Positions 8,901 to 17,398 of a stretch of 64,000 nt of DNA are shown here, piece after piece (positions within the stretch are counted from its first letter, which is position 1; each line of letters opens with the position of its first letter). Both the position numbers and the translations under genes were made by a program. The DNA is from Acidobacteriota bacterium (GTDB taxonomy: Bacteria > Acidobacteriota > Terriglobia > Acidiferrales > UBA7541). Location of the stretch: positions 25,701 through 89,700 of the forward strand of contig QHYI01000151.1 of assembly GCA_003223245.1 (NCBI GenBank). The letters are read 5' to 3'. The notes beneath the pieces were generated by a model. The model saw only the letters and a program-made list of their open reading frames with translations. It did not search any database and was not told the origin of the DNA.

Positions 8901-10088
8901 ATGAAACTGGCTTATTTTGACTGTTTTTCCGGCATCAGCGGCGACATGACCCTAGGGGCTCTGGTGGATGCCGGCTGCCCGGTCGAGCACTTGCGCGCGG
9001 AACTTCGCGGCCTCGAAGTTCCTGGCTGGGAACTTTCTGCGGAAAAAGTCTGGAAGAACGGCATGGCTGCCACTTACGTCACGGTCCAGACGGAGGACCC
9101 GCAGAAGCATCGCTCGTTGAGCGCGATCCTCGAAATCCTGAAAACTTCGAGGCTGGCGGCACCGGTTCGCGATCGCGCTGGTGCGATTTTCACCAAACTT
9201 GGCGAAGCCGAAGCGCGCGTGCACGATGTGCCGCTTGAACAAATTCATTTCCACGAAGTTGGTGCTGTCGATGCGATTGTTGACATCGTTGGGGCTTGTA
9301 TCGGCTTTCACTTTCTGGGCATCGAGCAGTTCGCGTGCTCGGCGCTCAATGTGGGCGGAGGTACAGCAAAAATGGCTCACGGTGTTTTGCCGGTGCCGGC
9401 GCCGGCCACGATCAACCTGCTGCAGGGCAAGCCGACGTATTCGAGTGGCGTGCAGAGGGAACTCGTCACGCCCACGGGTGCGGCAATCGTCGCGACACTT
9501 TGCGATTCATTCGGCCCGCAGCCGGCGATGAGGGTAAGTGCCATTGGTTATGGCGCAGGCACGGCTGACCTCGAAGGGCAGCCCAACGTCGTTCGAATCA
9601 TGATCGGCGAGGTTGCCGAAAAAGCGGTTCCCGGCTTCGAGGAGGAAATTGCGGTCATCGAAGCGAATCTGGATGACATGAATCCGCAGATCTATGGTTA
9701 TTTTCTCGAAAAGGCATTGGCGGCTGGCGCTCTGGATGTGTACACCACGCCGGTACAAATGAAGAAAAATCGTCCGGGGACTTTGCTGACAGTTTTATGC
9801 AAGCCACACGACACGCAGGCGCTGATGTCGCTGATTTTTGCGGAGACCACGACGTTCGGCGCGCGCACCTACCGCGCGCAACGCCGCACGCTGCCGCGCG
9901 AATTCGTGAGCGTGTCAACGGATTTTGGCGATGTGCGCATCAAGATTTCACGCGTGAACGGCCACATTTTGCACGTTGCTCCGGAATACGACGACTGCCG
10001 TAAGCTCGCAGTCGCGAAAAATGTGCCGCTGCAGCGCGTCATCAGCGAAGCCTTGCGCGCGTATGAAACGGCGGGCAAAGCAAACTGA
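8901..10088 (+). CDS. larC: LarC, nickel insertion protein of the NPN cofactor pathway
   Basis: A 395-residue LarC/DUF111 protein beginning MKLAYFDCFSGISGDMTLGA, with the central HFHEVGAVDAIVDIVG and PVPAPAT segments and the C-terminal EANLDDMNPQ and MKKNRPGTLL region. LarC is a CTP-dependent cyclometallase that inserts Ni into the pyridinium dithiocarboxylate nucleotide used by LarA-type racemases and epimerases. It is full length in one frame, unlike the lactobacillar gene that needs a frameshift. A larE homologue lies at 18446-19333, but no larA or larB is present in the window. It is 2 bp from metG, so the two are probably cotranscribed. Confidence 0.93.
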   Translation: MKLAYFDCFSGISGDMTLGALVDAGCPVEHLRAELRGLEVPGWELSAEKVWKNGMAATYVTVQTEDPQKHRSLSAILEILKTSRLAAPVRDRAGAIFTKLGEAEARVHDVPLEQIHFHEVGAVDAIVDIVGACIGFHFLGIEQFACSALNVGGGTAKMAHGVLPVPAPATINLLQGKPTYSSGVQRELVTPTGAAIVATLCDSFGPQPAMRVSAIGYGAGTADLEGQPNVVRIMIGEVAEKAVPGFEEEIAVIEANLDDMNPQIYGYFLEKALAAGALDVYTTPVQMKKNRPGTLLTVLCKPHDTQALMSLIFAETTTFGARTYRAQRRTLPREFVSVSTDFGDVRIKISRVNGHILHVAPEYDDCRKLAVAKNVPLQRVISEALRAYETAGKAN

Positions 10089-10090
10089 AC

Positions 10091-12079
10091 ATGTCACCGC
10101 GCAAGCCCAAATTCTATTTGACCACGCCGATCTATTACACGAACGGCCTGCCGCATATCGGCCACACGTACACGACCGTGGTGGCGGACACCATTCGGCG
10201 CTACAAGCGTATGCGCGGCTACGAAGTCGTGATGACCACGGGCACGGACGAACATGGCGTGAACGTCGAGCGCGCCGCAAAAAAAGCCGGTATCTCGGAA
10301 ACCGCATTCGTCGCCAAGATGGCGGCGGAATGGCGCGCACTGTGGGATGAGCTTGGCCTCACTGCCGATGAGTTCGTTCGAACGACCGACCTGCGGCACG
10401 TCCGAACGGTGCAATGGCTTTTTCGGCTTTGCCGAGAGAACGGCTACGTCTACAAAGGGCACTACACCGGCCAATACTGCATCTACGACAATGCTTTTGT
10501 GAACGACGCGAAACCCGGCGATAACTGTCCGGATTGCGGCCGGCCCACCGAAACGGTGACCGAAGAAAATTATTTTTTCAAACTTTCCTCTTTTCAGAAA
10601 CCGCTGCTCGATTTTTATAGAAAGAATCCGGATTTCATCCAGCCGGAATCACGCCGTAATGAAATTGTGAGTTTCGTGGAAGGCGGGCTGAAAGACCTGA
10701 GCATCACACGCACGACGATCCGGTGGGGAATTCCCGTGCCCGGAGAAGAGCCGCACGTGTTTTATGTGTGGTTCGATGCTTTGACGGCGTATCTCAGCGC
10801 GGTTGGCGGCCCGGAATTCGAGAAGCGCGGCATGTGGCCGGCCGACTTGCATCTTGTGGGCAAGGACATCATTCGGTTCCACGCTGTTTATTGGCCCGCG
10901 TTTTTGATGGCGGCGATGCAGCCAGTGCCAAAACAGGTGTGGGCGCACGGCTGGTTTTTAATGGACGCGGCGAAGATGAGCAAGTCGAAGGGCAACGTGG
11001 TTTTGCCTCGTCCAATTGCCAACATGCTCGGAATGGATGCGCTGCGATATTTTCTGTTGCGCGACGTGGTTTTTGGTCAAGATGGCAATTTCAGCTATGA
11101 CGCGCTGGTGACGCGGTATAACAGCGATCTTGCCAATGGTCTTGGCAATCTTGCCAGCCGCACGGCCGCCCTCATCGAGAAAAACTTTGGCGGCAAAATT
11201 CCCAAAGCAACGGAACGCAAACCGCAAGACGAGGCCCTGGCCAAGGAAGTTCAGGGAGCTATTGGCGAAGCGCTCGAAAGCTATGAAAATCTGAGTTTTT
11301 CGCGCGCCCTCGAAACGGTTTGGGGCGTGATCGCTTCGGCGGACAAATATCTAACGACGGAGCAGCCGTGGGCGCTAGGCAACTCCGCTGAGGAGCAGTC
11401 GCGGAAAGCTACGATTTTGTGGACCACCGCCGAGTTGCTGCGTATCGTGACCGTCCTGGCGCATCCGGTCATGCCTGGCAGTACCGCAAAAGTGTGGGCG
11501 CTACTCGGCCTGCCCGGTTCGGTCGAAGCCGTCGAACTGGATGGGCTCCGCTGGGGCCAACTGGCGCCAGGAAAGCAATTGGGGCCCGGGGAACCGTTAT
11601 TCCCGCGCGTGGACAAAAATGAAGCAATAGAAAGGATTGAAGCGATGGCCAATGAAGAATTGAATCCGACACCGGCCGCCCAGCCTGCCAAGCCCACCCC
11701 GAGCGTGACTCCAGCGGGAGCAGCTGCGGCGCCGCAAGCCGCGCCCGAAAAAATCAGCATTGATGATTTCGCGAAGGTCGAGATGCGCGTTGGGCAAATC
11801 AAAACAGCAGAACGCATCGTGGGCGCGGACAAGCTGCTAAAACTCACCGTGGACATCGGCACGGAGATCCGGCAAATTTGCGCGGGCATTGCGCAGTATT
11901 ACGAGCCAGAAAAATTGATCGGGCGCAAAGTCGCCGTGGTTGTGAATCTCGCGCCGCGCAAGCTGCGGGGAGTGGAGTCCAACGGCATGATTATCGCCGC
12001 AGCGGTCGGCCCGGATGGCCGTCCCGTCCTTGCAGGCTTCCCCGACGAAGACGTAGAAATCGGCGCCCGCCTGAAGTAG
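10091..12079 (+). CDS. metG: Methionyl-tRNA synthetase with C-terminal tRNA-binding domain
   Basis: A 662-residue class I synthetase. The HIGH motif is in YYTNGLPHIGHTYTT (about residues 15-29). A CPDCG zinc-knuckle remnant lies near 145-150, and KMSKSKG is at about 295. An Ala/Pro-rich linker (about 530-552) joins an EMAPII-like tRNA-binding domain (about 555-662, starting IDDFAKVEMRVGQI). It charges both initiator and elongator tRNA-Met. The start codon is 2 bp behind larC. The stop codon overlaps the first copy of a small palindromic repeat. Confidence 0.96.
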   Translation: MSPRKPKFYLTTPIYYTNGLPHIGHTYTTVVADTIRRYKRMRGYEVVMTTGTDEHGVNVERAAKKAGISETAFVAKMAAEWRALWDELGLTADEFVRTTDLRHVRTVQWLFRLCRENGYVYKGHYTGQYCIYDNAFVNDAKPGDNCPDCGRPTETVTEENYFFKLSSFQKPLLDFYRKNPDFIQPESRRNEIVSFVEGGLKDLSITRTTIRWGIPVPGEEPHVFYVWFDALTAYLSAVGGPEFEKRGMWPADLHLVGKDIIRFHAVYWPAFLMAAMQPVPKQVWAHGWFLMDAAKMSKSKGNVVLPRPIANMLGMDALRYFLLRDVVFGQDGNFSYDALVTRYNSDLANGLGNLASRTAALIEKNFGGKIPKATERKPQDEALAKEVQGAIGEALESYENLSFSRALETVWGVIASADKYLTTEQPWALGNSAEEQSRKATILWTTAELLRIVTVLAHPVMPGSTAKVWALLGLPGSVEAVELDGLRWGQLAPGKQLGPGEPLFPRVDKNEAIERIEAMANEELNPTPAAQPAKPTPSVTPAGAAAAPQAAPEKISIDDFAKVEMRVGQIKTAERIVGADKLLKLTVDIGTEIRQICAGIAQYYEPEKLIGRKVAVVVNLAPRKLRGVESNGMIIAAAVGPDGRPVLAGFPDEDVEIGARLK

Positions 12080-12142
12080 CACCGGCACTCTTACCTGTGC
12101 TATTCGTTTTACAGCGCGGCGCACAGACAAGAGTGTCTGTGC
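12079..12142. repeat. Inverted pair of 22-nt palindromic repeats (REP/BIME-like)
   Basis: Copy 1 (12079-12100, plus orientation) and copy 2 (12121-12142, minus orientation) are each imperfect palindromes of the form GCAC...CACTCTT...TGTGC. When copy 2 is reverse complemented they match at about 17-18 of 22 positions. Copy 2 alone forms an 8-bp stem GCACAGAC/GTCTGTGC. The arrangement resembles bacterial interspersed palindromic units between genes; it may also attenuate read-through from metG into tatD. Confidence 0.6.
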
Positions 12143-12155
12143 TACCAAATCACAC

Positions 12156-12971
12156 ATGGAACTGATTGATTCGCACGCGCACATTGATTTTCCGCAATTT
12201 GCGGAAGATCGCGAGGCCATGCTGGAACGCGCACGCGCGGCGGGCGTGACGACGCTTCTCGCCATTGGCACGGGTCCGGGGCCGGAGAAACTCGATTCGG
12301 CCATCCCTTTCGCCGAACAGCACGATTGGATCTACGCGACCGTAGGCATTCATCCCCACGAAGCGAAGGAAGTGACACCAAAGCATCTAGAAGAATTGTT
12401 GCGGCTTGCGAAGCATCCAAGGGTGATCGCCTGGGGCGAAATCGGGCTCGACTATTTTTATGATCATTCGCCTCGCGAAACGCAGCACCAAGTTTTCCGC
12501 GACCAAATGCAGCTGGCGGCGCGGGCCGAACTCCCCATCATCATCCATTGCCGAGACGCATGGAACGATTGTCTGAACCTGCTGGAAGAACATTGGAAAC
12601 CGACAGGGCTGGGTGGGATTCTGCACTGCTTCACCAGCACGCTCGAGGACGCGCGGCGCGGAATCGACATCGGTTTGCTGATTTCCTTTGCGGGAAATTC
12701 AACTTTTCCGAAAGCGCAGAATCTTCGCGAGGTTGCGAAAGCTTTGCCGCTCGAGAAGATTTTGATCGAGACAGATTGTCCGTACCTCGCGCCGCAGCCT
12801 TATCGCGGCAAACGCAACGAGCCCGCTTATGTTGCGGAAGTAGCGCACACGCTTGCGAGTGTGAGAAACTTGTCGGCTGACGAAATCGCCGCCGTCACAG
12901 CAGAGAATTTCCGGCGACTGTTCCGTCTTTCCCGGCCGCAGCGGTCCACGGCCGCAGAATCACGAACGTAG
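12156..12971 (+). CDS. tatD: TatD-family metal-dependent DNase
   Basis: A 271-residue TIM-barrel hydrolase. The first metal motif is DSHAHIDFPQF (residues 4-14), followed by GIHPHEA, GEIGLDYFYDHSP, IIHCRDAW, GILHCFTST and the terminal LIETDCPYLAPQPYRGKRNEP. These hold all the His, Asp and Glu ligands of the TatD/YcfH family. Members are 3'-5' exonucleases and related hydrolases acting in the cytosol. Colocation with metG is a common bacterial arrangement. The C terminus has a short Arg/Ser-rich tail. Confidence 0.92.
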   Translation: MELIDSHAHIDFPQFAEDREAMLERARAAGVTTLLAIGTGPGPEKLDSAIPFAEQHDWIYATVGIHPHEAKEVTPKHLEELLRLAKHPRVIAWGEIGLDYFYDHSPRETQHQVFRDQMQLAARAELPIIIHCRDAWNDCLNLLEEHWKPTGLGGILHCFTSTLEDARRGIDIGLLISFAGNSTFPKAQNLREVAKALPLEKILIETDCPYLAPQPYRGKRNEPAYVAEVAHTLASVRNLSADEIAAVTAENFRRLFRLSRPQRSTAAESRT

Positions 12972-12993
12972 AAAATAGGCCAGGAGGAAGGCC

Positions 12994-13977
12994 ATCGCAC
13001 TGCTCACGGCGAAAGAGGTTTTCGATCTCGTCCGCGACGACCTCGCTCTGGTGGAAGACGAGCTGGCGCGCCAAAGCGACACGGCGTACCCGGCGGTGTC
13101 GGAAATTACCGCGTATCTGCTCGGCGGCGGAGGGAAGCGCTTGCGCCCCGCTCTGCTGCTGCTTTCCGCGAATTATGCGGGGCGCAAAGATCGCAGCGCG
13201 ATTCGCCTTGCAGCAGTGGTCGAGCTGCTGCACAGCGCTACGCTGATTCACGATGACGTGATCGACAGCGCCGGGACGCGCCGAGGACGTCCCTCTGCCA
13301 ATGCCCGTTGGGGCAACCACCGCAGCGTGCTCACCGGAGACTGGCTGTACATGCAGTCCTTCCAAATGGCGCTGGAGGAACGCAACTTTCGCATTCTCGA
13401 TATCCTCATCGACGTGACCCAGAAAATGGTGGAAGGCGAACTGATCCAGCTGGAAAAAATCGGGCGCATTGACGTGACGGAAGAAGACGCATTGCGCCTG
13501 GCCACCTACAAAACGGCTTGCCTGTTCAGCGGCTGCACGCGGCTTGGGGCCGTGCTCGGCCGGCTGGAAAGCGAGGAAGAGGAGGCGCTGGCGGAGTATG
13601 GCAGGAACGCCGGGCTGGCGTTTCAGTTGGTAGACGATCTGCTGGATTTCACGGCTTCGGCGCAGCAACTGGGCAAGCCGGTGTTGAGCGACCTGAAAGA
13701 AGGGAAAGTCACGCTGCCGCTGATTTACGCGATGGAAAACGGCCATCGCGAAGCGCGCGAGCTTGTGGCCCAGGTGCTTGTAGAAAAAGAATTTCATTCA
13801 GTGCGCCCGGAGACGATCGTGTCCCTGGTGCAAGATTCGGGCGCGCTCGACCGCGCGCGCAGCCTCGCGCAAGAGTACGCACAACGGGCCAAATCCTGCC
13901 TCAATGGACATCGCGATTCGGAATTTGCGCGCGCTCTGGCCACGGTCCCCGATTTTATTCTGGAACGCGAGAATTAA
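12994..13977 (+). CDS. Polyprenyl diphosphate synthase, probable AUC start
   Basis: A 327-residue trans-prenyltransferase if started at the AUC codon 12994. It carries GGKRLRPALLLLS, the first Asp-rich motif in LIHDDVIDSAGTRRGRPSAN, GDWLYMQSFQMA, and the second Asp motif in FQLVDDLLDFTAS followed by GKPVLSDLKEGK. This is the octaprenyl/heptaprenyl type that makes the quinone side chain or a related long isoprenoid. The first standard start in frame is GTG 13051, but it lacks a ribosome site and would cut a helix normally conserved (LTAKEVFDLVRDDLALVEDE). A perfect AGGAGG at 12982-12987 sits 6 nt before the AUC, and a stop codon at 12976 limits further extension. A start at CTG 13000 is the alternative. 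Confidence 0.85.
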   Translation: MALLTAKEVFDLVRDDLALVEDELARQSDTAYPAVSEITAYLLGGGGKRLRPALLLLSANYAGRKDRSAIRLAAVVELLHSATLIHDDVIDSAGTRRGRPSANARWGNHRSVLTGDWLYMQSFQMALEERNFRILDILIDVTQKMVEGELIQLEKIGRIDVTEEDALRLATYKTACLFSGCTRLGAVLGRLESEEEEALAEYGRNAGLAFQLVDDLLDFTASAQQLGKPVLSDLKEGKVTLPLIYAMENGHREARELVAQVLVEKEFHSVRPETIVSLVQDSGALDRARSLAQEYAQRAKSCLNGHRDSEFARALATVPDFILEREN

Positions 13978-14038
13978 CCTGGAGATCGGAGAGCAGAGAT
14001 CTGAGATCGCGTTAAAATCACCCGCGTGGTTACGCCTT

Positions 14039-14983
14039 ATGAGAGGTTCCCTGCCATTCACGCTTGTCTACCATCACCGCTATGATTTGAATCTGGGCGA
14101 GCATGTGTTTCCCTCGCAAAAATTCCGGCTGATTTACGAAATGCTTTTGCGCGAAGGGCTGGCGAAGGAAGAAGAGTTTTTGAAGCCTGATCCGGCGGAG
14201 GATGAAGACATTTTGCGCGTGCATACCAAAGAGTGGGTGTGCAAATTAAAGACCGGCACGCTCACCTCAAGCGACGTCATGCGACTCGAAGTCCCCTATT
14301 CCCCGGAACTGGTGGAAGCGGTCTGGCTGGCGGCGGGCGGGTCGATACTGGCAGGACGAATGGCGCTACGAGACGGGTTCTGTTCCAATCTGAGCGGCGG
14401 TTTTCATCATGCCTATCCCGACCACGGAGAAGGATTCTGTGCGATCCACGATGTAGCGGTGGCCATTCGAAAGCTGCAGGCGGATGGCGCCATCAAAAAA
14501 GCCATCGTAGTGGACACGGACGTGCATCACGGCAACGGGACGGCGGCGATTTTTCGTGGCGATCCGACCGTGTTCACGCTTTCCATCCATCAACTCAACA
14601 ATTATCCAGGGCACAAGCCGCCTTCGAGCCTCGATCTGCACATGGACGACCGCGTAGGAGACCAGGAGTATCTGGGCACTCTAATTCCTGCGGTGCAACG
14701 AGCCTTGGGCGAATTTCAGCCGGACATTCTTTTTTATGTAGGCGGTGCCGACCCTTACTGCGAGGACCAGCTTGGCGGATTGTCACTGACAAAAGAGGGA
14801 TTGAAAAAACGCGACCGCAGCGTTTTTGAGGAAGCGCGGCGCCGGGGCATTCCCGTGGCGACGACGCTGGCAGGCGGCTATGCCCGGCGCGTGGAAGATA
14901 CAGTTCGAATTCACGTGAACACGATTCTCGCAGCCAGCGAAGTGGCCCTTGTATTTCCTTCAGCGTCTGCCGCGCGGAGCTGA
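14039..14983 (+). CDS. Histone deacetylase superfamily protein (AcuC/class-II-like)
   Basis: A 314-residue arginase-fold deacetylase. It has the di-His GGFHHAYPDHGEGFC, the zinc ligands in VDTDVHHGNGTA and in GGADPYCEDQLGG, and the terminal glycine loop TLAGGYARR. All catalytic residues seem present, so it is probably an active zinc-dependent amidohydrolase. Bacterial members act on acetylated proteins, polyamines or small amides; the substrate is not indicated here. The frame is open to 13904, overlapping the synthase gene, but the ATG at 14039 begins the conserved region. It follows the polyprenyl synthase by 61 bp. Confidence 0.87.
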   Translation: MRGSLPFTLVYHHRYDLNLGEHVFPSQKFRLIYEMLLREGLAKEEEFLKPDPAEDEDILRVHTKEWVCKLKTGTLTSSDVMRLEVPYSPELVEAVWLAAGGSILAGRMALRDGFCSNLSGGFHHAYPDHGEGFCAIHDVAVAIRKLQADGAIKKAIVVDTDVHHGNGTAAIFRGDPTVFTLSIHQLNNYPGHKPPSSLDLHMDDRVGDQEYLGTLIPAVQRALGEFQPDILFYVGGADPYCEDQLGGLSLTKEGLKKRDRSVFEEARRRGIPVATTLAGGYARRVEDTVRIHVNTILAASEVALVFPSASAARS

Positions 14984-15030
14984 TAGACTCCCGTCCGCAG
15001 ATTTTCTCCCATAATTCGTGAGGTGCGTCC

Positions 15031-15951
15031 ATGAGATTGCTGCGTCGTCCCTGCCGTGTTTTTATGTTGCTTGTCGTTGCGTCTTGGCTTCTTAGTCCTA
15101 CAGTGGAGTCACCCGCAGCCAAGAAACTCAAGATCTACATTTCGGTGGACATGGAAGGCGTTGCGGGCGTGGTGACCGCGGACCAATTGGGCCCGGGTGG
15201 TTTTGAGTACGAGCGCTTCCGGCATTTCATGACCAATGAAACGCTGGCCGCCGTGCGCGCGGCGAAGGAATACGGGGCGGCCGAGATCGTGGTCAGCGAT
15301 TCGCATGGAAATGGCGAGAGTCTTTTAATTGAAGAGTTTCCTAAGGACGTGCGTATCGTGCGCTCCTGGCCACGTCATGGGAGCATGATGGCGGGCCTGG
15401 ACTCGACCTTTGACGCCACACTCTTTGTTGGCTATCACGCATCGACAACCAACACGCATGGCGTGCGTGCCCATACCTTTTCGAGCGCGCATTTTACGCG
15501 GGTTGCGCTGAACGGCAATGCCGTGACGGAAGGAGAATTCAACGCGGCGTTTGCCGGCGAGCTGGGCGTGCCCGTGATTTTTGCATCCGGTGACGATGCG
15601 GCAATCGAAGAACTGCGGTCCCGGCTCGGAAGCATCGAGACGGTAGAGACGAAGAAGAACTTGAGCTTTCACTCGGCCGAAACACTGACTCCGGAGGCGT
15701 CCTGCGAAAGAATCGGCGCTGGTGTAAAAGCAGCGCTGGCGCGCCTGCGCGATTTCAAGCCGTACACGATCAAAACGCCGGTCACGCTGGAAATCAGCTT
15801 CAAGAACTACACGCCCGCGCAGATACTCAGTTATTTGAGGTCGGTGCAGCGCGTGGATTCGCACACCATCCGTTTTGTGGGAAAGGATATGGCGGAGGTG
15901 TCTGATTTCGTGGATGTGGTTGATGGGTACAGCGCGGACTTGGCGCCCTGA
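15031..15951 (+). CDS. Exported M55 D-aminopeptidase (DppA family)
   Basis: A 306-residue protein with an N-terminal signal peptide (about 1-26) and the DppA core. Zinc ligands are in SVDMEG (Asp40, Glu42), VVSDSHGNG (Asp90) and GYHAST, with a further NAVTEGEFNAA segment. DppA is a di-zinc decameric D-aminopeptidase releasing D-amino acids from D-peptides, which fits recycling of peptidoglycan peptides. The export signal is noteworthy, because the Bacillus enzyme is cytosolic. GAGGTG precedes the ATG. It converges with the TPR-thioredoxin gene, and a hairpin spans the two stop codons. Confidence 0.88.
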   Translation: MRLLRRPCRVFMLLVVASWLLSPTVESPAAKKLKIYISVDMEGVAGVVTADQLGPGGFEYERFRHFMTNETLAAVRAAKEYGAAEIVVSDSHGNGESLLIEEFPKDVRIVRSWPRHGSMMAGLDSTFDATLFVGYHASTTNTHGVRAHTFSSAHFTRVALNGNAVTEGEFNAAFAGELGVPVIFASGDDAAIEELRSRLGSIETVETKKNLSFHSAETLTPEASCERIGAGVKAALARLRDFKPYTIKTPVTLEISFKNYTPAQILSYLRSVQRVDSHTIRFVGKDMAEVSDFVDVVDGYSADLAP

Positions 15952-15966
15952 TTCACGTCAGGGCGC
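15943..15966. terminator. Bidirectional hairpin between convergent genes
   Basis: A perfect 8-bp inverted repeat GCGCCCTG (15943-15950) / CAGGGCGC (15959-15966) with an 8-nt loop spans the last codons of both convergent genes. A short TTTT follows on the plus strand. It probably ends transcription in both directions, though the T-run is weak. Confidence 0.5.
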
Positions 15967-17316
15967 GGCGCTTTTCAGGGCGTTCGTTTTGTCCAGGGCA
16001 CGGCGCACCGCCGCAGAAAGATCCCGCTCAAATGCGTCTGGCTGGAATCCGATGGAACGAAACGCGATTTTCCCCTCTCGGTCAATCACGATGACCGTCG
16101 GGTAAGAGGTGATCGAGTACAGCCGATCGAGGCCATCGGCAAAGACAACTTCGGTTGTCATCTTGTCTTTCTGCAAGTAAGGCGCAACCAAAGTTTCATC
16201 TTCATCACAATTTGCAGAAAGAAAGAGCGCGTCGGGAAGATCATGAAAGTCCGCGGCCACGTGGGCGAACAGCGGCTCGAGCGCGTGGCAAGGTCCGCAC
16301 CAGGTGGCCCAGAAATTCAGGACCACTACTTTTCCCTTTGCTTCTTTCAACGGGTAAGCGCTTCCATTCGAAGCCTTGCGAACGACGAAGTCGGAAAGTT
16401 CTTTAGCCCCTTCATTCCGCCCAGGCTTTTTCAGCGCAGGTCGCGTCACGGAGTCATAAGTGCTCAGCAGATACTCGCCTAAGCCCTTCTCGGAGCCATG
16501 CGCGAGCCGCCAGACGTTGCCGATTTTCTTGCGAATTTCTTCCCGGCTAACGTCGCCGTTTTTTCCTTCGGCAAGGGCGAAGGCCCTCGCGTATTCCTCG
16601 ATGGCGGTATTCAAGTCCTTTTGAAGCTCGGCGGCCTCGCCCAGTCTCTGGGCTGCGCCAGCGGTTGGAAAGATCTCATAGCTGGTTTCGAGATCCTTTC
16701 GAGCCGATTCGTAGTCTCTTAGTTTGAAATACAGGTCACCGCGAAGAAAGTGCGTATTGGCGAGATCGCTCTTTCTCTGAAGCTCCCATTGTTCGGCCGA
16801 GACGCGCGCGGAACGTTCGGAAGAGGAAACGCGTTGCACGAGATCCAAAATGCGCGTGGAGTAGCTGACAGCGCGGCGAAAGCTGGCTTCGTCGTCGCGG
16901 CGCTCGAGAAGCTCGATGGCCAGCAACAGCGTGGAAATATCGTTGGGGTTCAGAGCCACCATGCGTTCCGCATAGTCGGCAGCGCGAGCATCGTCCTTGA
17001 GTTGCACGCTGGCCTCGACGAGCGCGCGGTAGATTGCCGTGCGGTTCGGATAATCTGGATACCTTTTCAGAAAGCCTTCAAGGTTGCGAACAAGAGCGGC
17101 ACGATCGCTGCCAGCTTCGTTCAGGGCGCGCTGCAGTTCTTCCTCGGGTTGGCGTTGCTTGAGGGCAGACTCGTCTTTGGAGCGAGCCGAGGTCGAGGCC
17201 TGGGAAGCGGCCTGCTGATTCGCCTGTGGCGTTCCGGCGCCGAGTGCCCAAGTGGGTGAGATCGCGGTGCAGAGCAGAAGCGCTATACAGGCAGGGACCA
17301 GGGTCTGAGAGGACAT
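15958..17316 (-). CDS. Secreted TPR protein with C-terminal TlpA/ResA-like thioredoxin domain
   Basis: A 452-residue protein: signal peptide (about 1-27), Gln/Ser-rich spacer, helical TPR-like repeats (about 55-270), and a thioredoxin domain (about 310-445). The redox motif is WCGPC (Cys340, Cys343) in VVLNFWATWCGPCHALEP, and the cis-Pro segment is SITSYPTVIV. TlpA-type domains act in the periplasm as thiol-disulfide reductants, for example in cytochrome maturation. The TPR part suggests docking to a partner. No cytochrome genes are nearby, so the client is unknown. Confidence 0.85.
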   Translation of the reverse strand: MSSQTLVPACIALLLCTAISPTWALGAGTPQANQQAASQASTSARSKDESALKQRQPEEELQRALNEAGSDRAALVRNLEGFLKRYPDYPNRTAIYRALVEASVQLKDDARAADYAERMVALNPNDISTLLLAIELLERRDDEASFRRAVSYSTRILDLVQRVSSSERSARVSAEQWELQRKSDLANTHFLRGDLYFKLRDYESARKDLETSYEIFPTAGAAQRLGEAAELQKDLNTAIEEYARAFALAEGKNGDVSREEIRKKIGNVWRLAHGSEKGLGEYLLSTYDSVTRPALKKPGRNEGAKELSDFVVRKASNGSAYPLKEAKGKVVVLNFWATWCGPCHALEPLFAHVAADFHDLPDALFLSANCDEDETLVAPYLQKDKMTTEVVFADGLDRLYSITSYPTVIVIDREGKIAFRSIGFQPDAFERDLSAAVRRALDKTNALKSAAP

Positions 17317-17398
17317 GCGAGAATTCTAAACGTAGAAAGGAAAATTGTCGCTATCGCCTTGCTTTCCCGTAGCAGGAGAAGGCAAGGCCGATGGTCTG

